NCBI GenBank assembly: GCA_002471345.1
Contig: DKPS01000153.1
Span: 1-9,795, forward strand
Source of the DNA: Saprospiraceae bacterium UBA7328
GTDB taxonomy: Bacteria > Bacteroidota > Bacteroidia > Chitinophagales > Saprospiraceae
DNA length: 9,795 nucleotides
Reading direction: 5' to 3'
Shown here: in pieces, positions 1 through 6,420 of the stretch
Layout of the letters: each line of letters begins with the position of its first letter
How positions within the stretch are numbered: the first letter of the stretch is position 1
The notes under the pieces: generated by a model
The model's input: the letters and a program-made list of their open reading frames with translations, nothing else
The model's database searches: none
What the model was told of the DNA's origin: nothing
Position numbers and translations under genes: made by a program

Positions 1-114
1 GTCTTAAGTAACGTAAGTCTTCAAGTTGAGCTCCTGGGTAAAACAAAACATGTGAATCGAATTTTACCAATTTTCAAATACTTGAAATCTAAATGCCAAG
101 TAGTTTCAATCTAA
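1..114 (+). CDS. possible 3' end of an unidentified gene entering from the left
   Basis: Frame 1 is open from the window edge for 37 codons and ends at TAA (112-114). The predicted tail reads as an alternating beta-like segment, then a helix-like run with the words NRILPIFKYLKSK, then a short hydrophobic strand ending QVVSI. This looks more like folded protein than random AT-rich sequence, but it is too short to assign to a family. A competing minus-strand frame over bases 1-72 is also open, though it lacks an ATG. I lean towards the plus-strand reading without being sure. Confidence 0.3.
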   Translation, partial: VLSNVSLQVELLGKTKHVNRILPIFKYLKSKCQVVSI

Positions 115-304
115 ATACTTAGAATGAATTACAAAATAAAAGTAGTTGATTTACAATTTTTTCTAATTTTATTAGGCTGCGAACTAAGAACCCGATTATG
201 TCTTTATTATAAATTGAACGAAAGTTCATTTATAAAGGAATCCAAATTTTAACGATTATAAATCGATAAGATCATTTATATATCTAATATTGTTTTCAAA
301 GAAT
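115..304. other. AT-rich intergenic region upstream of the UPF0158 gene
   Basis: This region lies between the possible gene end at 114 and the ATG at 305. It contains one clear structure, the hairpin at 207-235, and a 42-codon open frame (124-252) that I do not accept as a gene. No clean TTTG / TAnnTTTG promoter pair was found, so the start of transcription for the downstream gene is unresolved. Confidence 0.5.
207..235. repeat. inverted repeat with GAAA loop (possible operator or attenuator hairpin)
   Basis: The arm TTATAAATTGAAC (207-219) pairs with GTTCATTTATAA (224-235) through twelve base pairs, with one bulged T, around the loop GAAA (220-223). The inner half TGAAC-GAAA-GTTCA is perfectly symmetric. 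No T-run follows the 3' arm, so it is a poor intrinsic terminator. The symmetry and the position about 70 bases upstream of the UPF0158 start fit an operator or a 5'-leader hairpin. That role is inferred. Confidence 0.45.
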
Positions 305-712
305 ATGCAAATGTTATCGCCAAATGAAGTAGTAAAGAAAGTCGCCAAATTGGTTTTTCAAGGTAACACTTGTTATATAGACAGAAAAACTCGTGAAATC
401 TCTACTATAGAAATAACTGATGATGAATCAAAACTGACAGAGACATTAGAAGAGAATATTGAAAAGTATATCAAAGTGCTTCCGATGCCCACTCAGGTTT
501 TAGGCTTTGCTATGAAAGATTTTTTGCAAGAGGTGACAGATCAAGAAGTAAGAAAGGAACTAATAAACGGTCTGAAAAGGAATAACCCCACTCGAAATTT
601 TTTACAGGTAGTAGAAAGTCGGTATGATATTCAACAGCATTGGATTCACTTTAAGGCTGATCAATGTGAAGAATATGTAAAGAAGATTTTTATCAACGAA
701 TACAATTACTAA
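305..712 (+). CDS. UPF0158 family protein
   Basis: This is a 135-residue soluble protein of the uncharacterised UPF0158 family. The family pattern is visible: an N-terminal helix (LSPNEVVKKVAK), the hallmark CYIDRKTREI strand-turn-strand (a degenerate version of the usual 'yldk.TGei'), an acidic linker, then a helical second half with MPTQVLGFAMKDFL, a hydrophobic-charged helix, and the near-terminal W-x-x-F (WIHFKAD). Length is normal for the family. The frame is open from a TTG at 290, but ATG 305 fits the family N-terminus better, and ATG 311 is a second candidate. There is no signal peptide or membrane segment, so the protein is predicted to be cytosolic. No biochemical function is established for the family. 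The next gene begins 88 bases downstream and need not be co-transcribed. Confidence 0.75.
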   Translation: MQMLSPNEVVKKVAKLVFQGNTCYIDRKTREISTIEITDDESKLTETLEENIEKYIKVLPMPTQVLGFAMKDFLQEVTDQEVRKELINGLKRNNPTRNFLQVVESRYDIQQHWIHFKADQCEEYVKKIFINEYNY

Positions 713-800
713 AAAATCAGATAAGATAAAACCAGAGGAGGGTACTTTAATAAAATCCATTGAATTCCCGATTTCATACCTTTAATTCAAAGCTAAGAAT

Positions 801-1661
801 ATGAAACGTGTAGTCAATCCATCTTCAGGTCCACAAAGAAGAAGCCCTCTTTCTTACAATATCACACAAGAAGAAATCCAACAATTCAATGAACTAGGGT
901 ATTTGGTAATTAATGACGTCCTATCGGAGTCAGAGATGGAGCTTTTGGACCATTGGTTTGATCATTTTACTTCTGGGAAAGAAGCACATCGAATGGCCAA
1001 AGACTTTTGTGATATGTCACAACCTTACGGCACTCCGATTGAAGAGTTTCAATTAGTAAATGCGATGCTACCTTCATACTATCGTCCAGAATTGGCAAAT
1101 AATATATACTATAAACTAGCTCTAGACATGGCCAATCAAATATATTCTGCAGGTGAAGCCAAACTAGATTATGAGCAATTTTTGGCGAAAAAGCCCGCCA
1201 AGAAAAACGCCGAATTCGCGATGCATCAGGATTTAGGGTATTGGCCTAAAACTAAGAACACATGGACTGCTACATTTTCTCTTGCTTTAAGTGATTCTGA
1301 CTTGATAAATGGATGTTTGCATTTAATTCCTGGGACTAATAAAGAACCTAAGCTTAGAAAACATGTACCTAAACAATATGAGAAAGAAGCAAGCTCAGGA
1401 TCAGTAAATAGAGATGACTCGCATACATTAGTAATAGAGTCCAAGCCAAATGAAGAGATCATTTATTTGCCTGTCAAAAGAGGTTCAGTTACTATCCATG
1501 ATGAGAGAATAGTTCATGGTTCAGATGGAAATAAATCCAATGAATGGAGGAAGACTTATATAATGGCCTTCAGAGATTCTGAAACTATTAAAGAAGAAAG
1601 AGCAATGGGCTTTACACATTCTCACAATGATGAAGTGGATTGGTCTAAGGTGATAAAGTAA
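801..1661 (+). CDS. phytanoyl-CoA dioxygenase (PhyH) family Fe(II)/2-oxoglutarate oxygenase
   Basis: This 286-residue protein has the layout of the PhyH family, non-haem iron enzymes that hydroxylate an aliphatic or natural-product substrate with O2 and 2-oxoglutarate. An N-terminal helix (ITQEEIQQFNELGYLVINDVL, about residues 21-41) is the usual family opening. The iron triad is H142-x-D144 (MHQD) and H239 (IVHGS), with R250 (EWRKTY) placed to hold the 2-oxoglutarate carboxylate. The intervening strand pair, with LALSDSDLINGCLHLIPGT (about 161-179), matches the family's D-x-x-NG-x-L-x-x-x-PG signature. All expected catalytic residues are present and the length is normal, so it should be active. 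It lacks a signal peptide. The substrate cannot be told from the sequence. The neighbouring genes do not form an obvious pathway with it. Confidence 0.88.
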   Translation: MKRVVNPSSGPQRRSPLSYNITQEEIQQFNELGYLVINDVLSESEMELLDHWFDHFTSGKEAHRMAKDFCDMSQPYGTPIEEFQLVNAMLPSYYRPELANNIYYKLALDMANQIYSAGEAKLDYEQFLAKKPAKKNAEFAMHQDLGYWPKTKNTWTATFSLALSDSDLINGCLHLIPGTNKEPKLRKHVPKQYEKEASSGSVNRDDSHTLVIESKPNEEIIYLPVKRGSVTIHDERIVHGSDGNKSNEWRKTYIMAFRDSETIKEERAMGFTHSHNDEVDWSKVIK

Positions 1662-1732
1662 AAACTCATATTCAATCTGAATAGAGGTAAAAACTAGGGT
1701 TTCCATTGGCATATGGAAGCTGTATTGACTTT

Positions 1733-1740
1733 TATATTTG
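1733..1740 (+). promoter_or_regulatory. putative -7 box (TATATTTG) of the sugar dehydrogenase-like gene
   Basis: TATATTTG is an exact match to the Bacteroidota -7 consensus TAnnTTTG and lies 22 bases before the ATG at 1762. A TTG at 1706-1708 could serve as the -33 element, but its spacing of 24 is longer than the usual 19-21. The box also supplies the spurious TTG start at 1738. Confidence 0.4.
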
Positions 1741-1761
1741 TTCTTTCAATCCAAGCTACAA

Positions 1762-3162
1762 ATGAGTCACTTTTTTCGTTATATTTTTTACCTCTTCATC
1801 ATATCTCTTCATTATTTTGATACAAATGCACAAGGTACTCCTGCATTTTATCAATTAGCATCTGGCTTGACAAAGCCTGTGGCCATAGCAAATGCTAATG
1901 ATGGTAGTAATAGACTTTTTATATGCGAAAACAAAGGAACTATTAAAATTCTTGCAGACTTTGTCAATGGAACTGTAGAGTCAACAGATTTTTTGGATAT
2001 AGCTTCAAAAGTAGATAACGGAAATGGAGAACAGGGTCTTTTAGGGCTAGCTTTTCATCCTAAATTTCCAGATTCTAATTATTTCTATGTTAATTATGTT
2101 ATTGATGGAGCTGGAGCAAGCCTAGACACAACGAGAATTGCAAGATATAGTGTCAATCCATTAGATAGTAACTTGGCACTGACAAATTCTGAAAAGATAA
2201 TCATACAATATAGCCAAGACTTTTCTAATCATAATGGAGGTGATCTCCAGTTTGGATCAGACGGCTATTTATATATTTCTTCAGGTGATGGAGGAAGTGG
2301 AGATGACCCCAAAAACAGATCTCAGGATACAACATCTTTATTAGGTAAGATATTAAGACTGGACATTGATTCAGACCAATTTCCTTATGATAATAGAAAA
2401 TACTATTCAATACCGATGGACAATCATTTTGCTCACTCAGCCGGAGCAGATGAAATTTGGTCTTATGGTTGGAGAAACCCTTGGAGGTTCAGTTTTGATG
2501 CTGAATCGAATATCATGTTCGTAGGTGATGTAGGGCAAGATGCTAGGGAAGAAATCAGTATTGACAGCATGATTTATGCAGGCAATAATTATGGATGGCG
2601 ATGTAAAGAAGGAAATTACGACACTGGATTAACTGGCTGCCTCTCTACACCCATTACTGATCCTATTTTTGAGATGCATCATGCACCAAGCAGTTCAATA
2701 TGCTCAGTTACGGGAGGATATGTCTACAGAGGCTCAGCTTTTCCTTCTTTCAAAGGGTGGTATTTTTCGATCGACTATTGTTCTGCAGATTTATTCATGT
2801 TGGATACTGAGAACAATTATGATAGTACGCATTTCTATATGAGTGGTTTAAATCAGGTTACCACTTTTGGAGTATCAGAAAACAATGAGCTTTATGCTGC
2901 TCGCTTAAATGGAAGGATATATAGAATTATTGATTCCGATCATTGTGTCGATGACATTGTTATAAATACTATTGATACTTCTTTTTATTCTGTTGAAAAT
3001 AGCATTACTTCAGATGCAGTTTTATACGCTATGGATACAGTTTCTTTTTCAGCTGGTGAGGCTATAAATCTAGAAATAGGATTTGAGATTAAGCAAATGT
3101 CAACATTCTCAGCTGAGAATATCAGTTGTCTTCAACATATTATAAATGCTGACGGCAAATGA
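1762..3162 (+). CDS. exported PQQ-dependent sugar dehydrogenase (glucose/sorbosone dehydrogenase family)
   Basis: This 466-residue protein belongs to the glucose/sorbosone dehydrogenase beta-propeller family (GSDH; soluble PQQ glucose dehydrogenase and YliI relatives). After a signal peptide (about 1-24, hydrophobic core IFYLFIISL, probable cleavage at NAQ-G), the propeller shows EQGLLGLAFHP (90-100), H157-NGG (equivalent to the catalytic base of soluble glucose dehydrogenase), GSDGYLYISSGDGG (165-178), the SLLGKILRLD strand, YGWRNPWRFSFD with R238 near the cofactor, DVGQ (256-259) and NNYGW (275-279). Residues from about 400 form an extra tail of roughly 65 residues with AGEAINLEIGFEI and FSAENISC. 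This resembles the '3-coathanger stack' domain found at the ends of secreted Bacteroidota proteins. The ATG at 1762 is preferred over an in-frame TTG at 1738. PQQ use is inferred from the family, and the real substrate is unknown. The product is predicted to be periplasmic or exported. Confidence 0.85.
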   Translation: MSHFFRYIFYLFIISLHYFDTNAQGTPAFYQLASGLTKPVAIANANDGSNRLFICENKGTIKILADFVNGTVESTDFLDIASKVDNGNGEQGLLGLAFHPKFPDSNYFYVNYVIDGAGASLDTTRIARYSVNPLDSNLALTNSEKIIIQYSQDFSNHNGGDLQFGSDGYLYISSGDGGSGDDPKNRSQDTTSLLGKILRLDIDSDQFPYDNRKYYSIPMDNHFAHSAGADEIWSYGWRNPWRFSFDAESNIMFVGDVGQDAREEISIDSMIYAGNNYGWRCKEGNYDTGLTGCLSTPITDPIFEMHHAPSSSICSVTGGYVYRGSAFPSFKGWYFSIDYCSADLFMLDTENNYDSTHFYMSGLNQVTTFGVSENNELYAARLNGRIYRIIDSDHCVDDIVINTIDTSFYSVENSITSDAVLYAMDTVSFSAGEAINLEIGFEIKQMSTFSAENISCLQHIINADGK

Positions 3163-3174
3163 TACTTATTCAAC

Positions 3175-4716
3175 TCAATTTTTCATGGTCTTTTGAGATT
3201 CAGGCCTGATCAATACCTTACCATTTCTAATTATTACACTGTCATTCTTAAACACAACAAGGCCATTAATCATGACTGTCTCTATTCCCTCTGAATACTG
3301 ATGAGGCATGTCAAAAGTAGCCTTACTCTTCACCTCTGATGGATCAAAAATCAAAAGATCAGCCATCATTCCTTTTTCTAGAACTCCTCTATTTGTAAGC
3401 CCCAATGTCTTTGCAGGCATACCTGTCATTTTATATATTGCCTCAGCTAGTTCAATAGTGGAATCCTGCAGAACAAAGTCTTCAATAATCTTTGAGAATG
3501 TACCATGCCCTCTGGGATGAAACATAGTTGGACTGCCATCTGAAGCAATCATTACCTCTGAATGTTTGACCAATTCTTTTTGCAATTCCTCATCCATTAC
3601 AAAAAAAGCAGCGCTACCTCCAAAAGGCCCAATTACATCAGCTAATATTTGCTCAAACGGTAAATTGTATTCCTCTTCTAAGTCCTTGAGCGTCTTCCCT
3701 TTGTATGGAGCAGATCCAAAAAGTGTGGCGTCTGGTCCATTTCTACTATTCACTCGGTTTCTCAAATGGGTAAGCAGTTCATCTCGTCTTTGTTGTTTAA
3801 TCTTCCCATAGGTCTTGGGGCGTTTTGCCCATTCAGGAAATACAATACCAATGCCTGTATAACTGGCTGTATAAGGATATAGATCAGCAGTAATATTGTA
3901 ATTGCTATTGAATGGTTTATCAAAAAGACTCATTATTTCTTGAGCTCTTTCTTTACCTTTGGCATATACTACTTTGAGATGAGAAATATTAACATTACAA
4001 AACTCTGAAAGATTAAACATCTCTGTAAGAGATGATACTATGGCATTATTATCTTCATTTCTTATATGACTGGTAATCAGTGCATTGTGTTGGCCTACCA
4101 CCTTAGCCAAAGCAGTCAATTCTATTGAGTCAGCATAAAATCCTGGCAAATATTCCAATCCAAACGACAAACCCCAAACTCCTTTTTTTAATGCTTTGTC
4201 CAACAGTAATGTCATTTGTGTCAAATCAGCTTTGCTCACCTCTTTGCTATTATCGATTCCACTTTCTTTACGCAATGAACCATGCCCTATAAATGGTATA
4301 ATGTTCACTCCAGTCTGTGTTGAGTCCACATCTTTTATCCAACTTTCCAAATTGGACACTTCTTGGCTAGAGCCGTCCATACCTAGAGCTATAGTAGTAA
4401 CTCCCATCGCCAAAAAATTCTGAAACTTTGGTGTCTTTAATGGATTACCATGAGCATGTATATCAATGAATCCAGGTGTCACAATTTTACCTGTGGCATC
4501 AATTACCTCGTTACATTTAGTTTCTACTAGTTTAGCATCACCTATCCATTTGATAATATCATTTTCAATGACAATATCACCTCGAAATTCAGCATTACCT
4601 TTACCATCATACACAGTACCATTTTCAATCAGTATATCTCCTTGAATAAGTGGTCTTTGGCAAGAGACAAAAATCACTATAACCAAGTACAAATAGCTTA
4701 CGGAGTATTTCTTCAT
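3175..4716 (-). CDS. lipoprotein amidohydrolase, D-aminoacylase-like (amidohydrolase family 3)
   Basis: This 513-residue protein is an amidohydrolase of the N-acyl-D-amino-acid deacylase group, anchored as a lipoprotein. It starts MKKYSV with a hydrophobic stretch and lipobox FVSC (C19). The start is the ATG at 4716, which has a purine-rich AAGGAA just upstream, not an in-frame TTG at 4746. The N-terminal beta-sandwich (DILIENGTVYDGKG, about 27-40) precedes the TIM barrel. Metal-site residues are H87-x-H89 (DIHAHG), H217 (SHIRNE), H246 (ISHLK) and D393 (ASDGSP). HPRGHGTF (400-407) and the C-terminal GMMADLLIFDP are typical of the family. The position of the bridging cysteine of characterised D-aminoacylases is GMDG here, so D114 replaces it. 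The substrate could be an N-acyl-D-amino acid or a peptide-like amide and is not resolved. The gene is convergent with the propeller protein, with only 12 bases between the stops. Confidence 0.83.
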   Translation of the reverse strand: MKKYSVSYLYLVIVIFVSCQRPLIQGDILIENGTVYDGKGNAEFRGDIVIENDIIKWIGDAKLVETKCNEVIDATGKIVTPGFIDIHAHGNPLKTPKFQNFLAMGVTTIALGMDGSSQEVSNLESWIKDVDSTQTGVNIIPFIGHGSLRKESGIDNSKEVSKADLTQMTLLLDKALKKGVWGLSFGLEYLPGFYADSIELTALAKVVGQHNALITSHIRNEDNNAIVSSLTEMFNLSEFCNVNISHLKVVYAKGKERAQEIMSLFDKPFNSNYNITADLYPYTASYTGIGIVFPEWAKRPKTYGKIKQQRRDELLTHLRNRVNSRNGPDATLFGSAPYKGKTLKDLEEEYNLPFEQILADVIGPFGGSAAFFVMDEELQKELVKHSEVMIASDGSPTMFHPRGHGTFSKIIEDFVLQDSTIELAEAIYKMTGMPAKTLGLTNRGVLEKGMMADLLIFDPSEVKSKATFDMPHQYSEGIETVMINGLVVFKNDSVIIRNGKVLIRPESQKTMKN

Positions 4717-4849
4717 TTCCTTAATTATGATGTTGAGACATCTCAATATACAATTGATTCACTAATCCAAAATACTCAACTCAGGCGCAGCAGAGTAATG
4801 CTTTATCAATTCGATTCAAATTGAAAATATTTTTCTTCGTTAAATAAAA
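4717..4849. promoter_or_regulatory. divergent intergenic region between the amidohydrolase and nudK
   Basis: These 133 bases must carry the promoters of both divergent genes. A symmetric TTCAA-A-TTGAA (4815-4825) lies 25 bases before nudK and could be an operator, although such short AT-rich palindromes arise easily by chance. No convincing TTTG / TAnnTTTG pair was found on either strand. Confidence 0.35.
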
Positions 4850-5431
4850 ATGGAAAAGGCTTCGGTAAAAATAGTAGAGACTGAAATACTATCTGATAAT
4901 TGGTACACTCTGAAAAAAGTAACCTATGAATATCAAAATGAAAAAGGAAATTCTGAAACTCACAGTAGGGAGGCCTACGATCGCGGGAATGGAGCAGCTA
5001 TATTATTATTCAATAAAGAAAACCGAACCATAATACTCACTCGTCAATTCAGACTACCTACCTATATCAATGGAAATGAATCCGGAATGCTAATAGAAGC
5101 ATGTGCTGGATTATTAGATAAGGATAATCCTGAAGATTGTATCAAGAAGGAGACAGAGGAAGAGACTGGCTACAGAATATCTAAAGTTCAGAAAGTATTT
5201 GAATCCTATATGTCTCCAGGATCAGTAACCGAAATATTGTACTTCTTCGTAGCAGAATACTCTAGTGACATGAAAGTAAGTGACGGTGGAGGGCTTGCAG
5301 AAGAACAAGAAAATATCGAAGTTTTAGAATTAGACTTTGGCAAAGCTTTTAATATGATATCTACTGGAGAAATTAGAGATGGAAAGACTATAATGTTGCT
5401 TCAGCATGCTTGGATTCACGGATTAGTCTAA
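4850..5431 (+). CDS. nudK: GDP-mannose pyrophosphatase NudK (Nudix hydrolase)
   Basis: This 193-residue Nudix hydrolase closely follows E. coli NudK (191 residues), which hydrolyses GDP-mannose to GMP and mannose 1-phosphate. Blocks in common with NudK as I recall it are ILSDNWYTL (13-21), REAYDRGNGAAILL (40-53), RQFRLPTYINGNESGMLIEACAGLLD (65-90), SYMSPGSVTE (119-128), NIEVLELDF (155-163) and TGEIRDGKT (172-180). The Nudix box spans about 86-108 (AGLLD...KKETEEETGY), with E101, E104 and E105 as metal ligands. It deviates from the textbook G-x5-E-x7-RE form in the way NudK itself does (D for the first E, K for R). The protein is cytosolic, with no signal peptide. A role in turning over activated mannose, perhaps linked to polysaccharide synthesis, is inferred from the family. 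The next gene starts 104 bases downstream. Confidence 0.92.
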   Translation: MEKASVKIVETEILSDNWYTLKKVTYEYQNEKGNSETHSREAYDRGNGAAILLFNKENRTIILTRQFRLPTYINGNESGMLIEACAGLLDKDNPEDCIKKETEEETGYRISKVQKVFESYMSPGSVTEILYFFVAEYSSDMKVSDGGGLAEEQENIEVLELDFGKAFNMISTGEIRDGKTIMLLQHAWIHGLV

Positions 5432-5503
5432 TGAAAAATCCATTGCCCAAATCCTTAACCAGATAAGATTATTAAGATACTGAGAATAGAATAAGAAAAT
5501 AAC

Positions 5504-5514
5504 GAAACGGTTTC
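5504..5514. promoter_or_regulatory. GAAACGGTTTC palindrome upstream of the oxygenase fusion
   Basis: GAAAC-G-GTTTC is an 11-base perfect inverted repeat with a GC centre, 21 bases before the ATG at 5536, in an otherwise AT-rich spacer. LacI-type regulators often bind sites of this shape, so it could be an operator. No regulator of that type is encoded in the window, so the call is tentative. Confidence 0.25.
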
Positions 5515-5535
5515 CAAGGTCGTTAGATATGATGA

Positions 5536-6420
5536 ATGAAAAATCTTTCTTTTTCACTTGCTCTATTTCTCATAATTTCATGTGGTAAAGACAATAGTTC
5601 GATTCAAACGAATGATCATTTTTCTAAATGCAATGACATTTTAGGAAGCAATTGTAATGGCTTTGAAGCTGAACCCATCACTACATGGTTTGAAGGAATC
5701 TGGGAGCACCTCGGTCCACATGACCCTAACCGTCTGATAGAATATCCAGATACCTATTACGAAAAAATGATCAATGCCAATTGGAAGATAGTAGCTGAAA
5801 ATTATATAGATGTGTATCATCTATCTCACCTACATTCCAATACATTACAAATATACGACCATGCTAATGCCAAATATGGGTTCGTAGGGGATCACTATAT
5901 GTTTTGGGAACCACCCACTAATGAATACAAAGTAAATCTGGACAAGCTGATACCCTATAAAAGAATAAAAGAGATGACGGATGATTATATAGGGGCATAT
6001 GTACCATGGTTATTTCCTAGTCTTGGGTTAACTGAAAGTGAGAGTACATGGAATATCTTTCATGTCATACCTCTGGCTCCAGACAAAACTAAAGTGGTTG
6101 TTAGAACTAAGATGGAAGAAATGACAGAATGGGAATATACTAAACAAAGCATGAAGTCGTACAGCTCATGGTCCGGAATAAGGGGAATAGAAAAAACCAA
6201 ATATGGGAATAAACCTAATCCTGATTCGGATGACCCCATGGACTGGAATGACTTCATGGAGGAAGATGTGTATGTGTGTGAACAACAACAAAAATCTCTG
6301 AGAAATCCATTATTTGGAATCACCGCGACTGCCAAAGAAGGAGAAAGTACAGTTAGGTATTTTCAGACTATCGTAGAAAGATGGATGGATAGAAATAGGA
6401 ATGACAATGATATTTCATAA
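5536..6420 (+). CDS. lipoprotein leader fused to Rieske oxygenase alpha-subunit catalytic domain (Rieske domain missing)
   Basis: This 294-residue protein has two unrelated parts. Residues 1-16 form a lipoprotein signal (MKN, then LSFSLALFLIIS, then C16), followed by a short polar stretch to about residue 42. From about residue 46 the protein is the catalytic domain of a ring-hydroxylating oxygenase alpha subunit: INANWKIVAENYIDVYHLSHLH (79-100) contains the bridging acid D92 and iron ligands H95 and H100, and the third ligand is probably D244 (EEDVYVCEQQQ). The family's usual N-terminal Rieske domain (C-x-H ... C-x2-H, over 100 residues) is absent, and only 104 non-coding bases separate the ATG from nudK, so it is not hidden in another frame. 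Full-length alpha subunits are typically about 370-450 residues. The gene overlaps its reductase by 20 bases. It may be a deletion fusion that is non-functional, or a remodelled enzyme. The catalytic part belongs to the broad group that includes glycine-betaine and carnitine oxygenases, but the substrate is unknown. Confidence 0.8.
   Translation: MKNLSFSLALFLIISCGKDNSSIQTNDHFSKCNDILGSNCNGFEAEPITTWFEGIWEHLGPHDPNRLIEYPDTYYEKMINANWKIVAENYIDVYHLSHLHSNTLQIYDHANAKYGFVGDHYMFWEPPTNEYKVNLDKLIPYKRIKEMTDDYIGAYVPWLFPSLGLTESESTWNIFHVIPLAPDKTKVVVRTKMEEMTEWEYTKQSMKSYSSWSGIRGIEKTKYGNKPNPDSDDPMDWNDFMEEDVYVCEQQQKSLRNPLFGITATAKEGESTVRYFQTIVERWMDRNRNDNDIS

Noticed and set aside
124..252. 42-codon frame with a lipobox-like LILLGCE, which could suggest a tiny lipoprotein
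   Set aside because: The part after the cysteine is short and featureless, it contains the inverted repeat at 207-235, and no promoter or start context supports it.
734..742. AGAGGAGGG, a strong Shine-Dalgarno-like run
   Set aside because: No start codon lies at a usable distance, and the next gene starts 59 bases downstream at 801.
3160..3190. Possible bidirectional terminator between the convergent genes
   Set aside because: Only a 5-bp CTCAA/TTGAG pairing with a 14-base loop is present, which is too weak to call.
4642..4824. Plus-strand open frame opposite the amidohydrolase start
   Set aside because: It is the antisense of the signal peptide codons plus spacer, with no protein-like features.
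5105..5173. Nudix box deviations (D for first E, K for R) as possible loss of activity
   Set aside because: E. coli NudK, as I recall it, has the same residues at these places, so they are family-typical.
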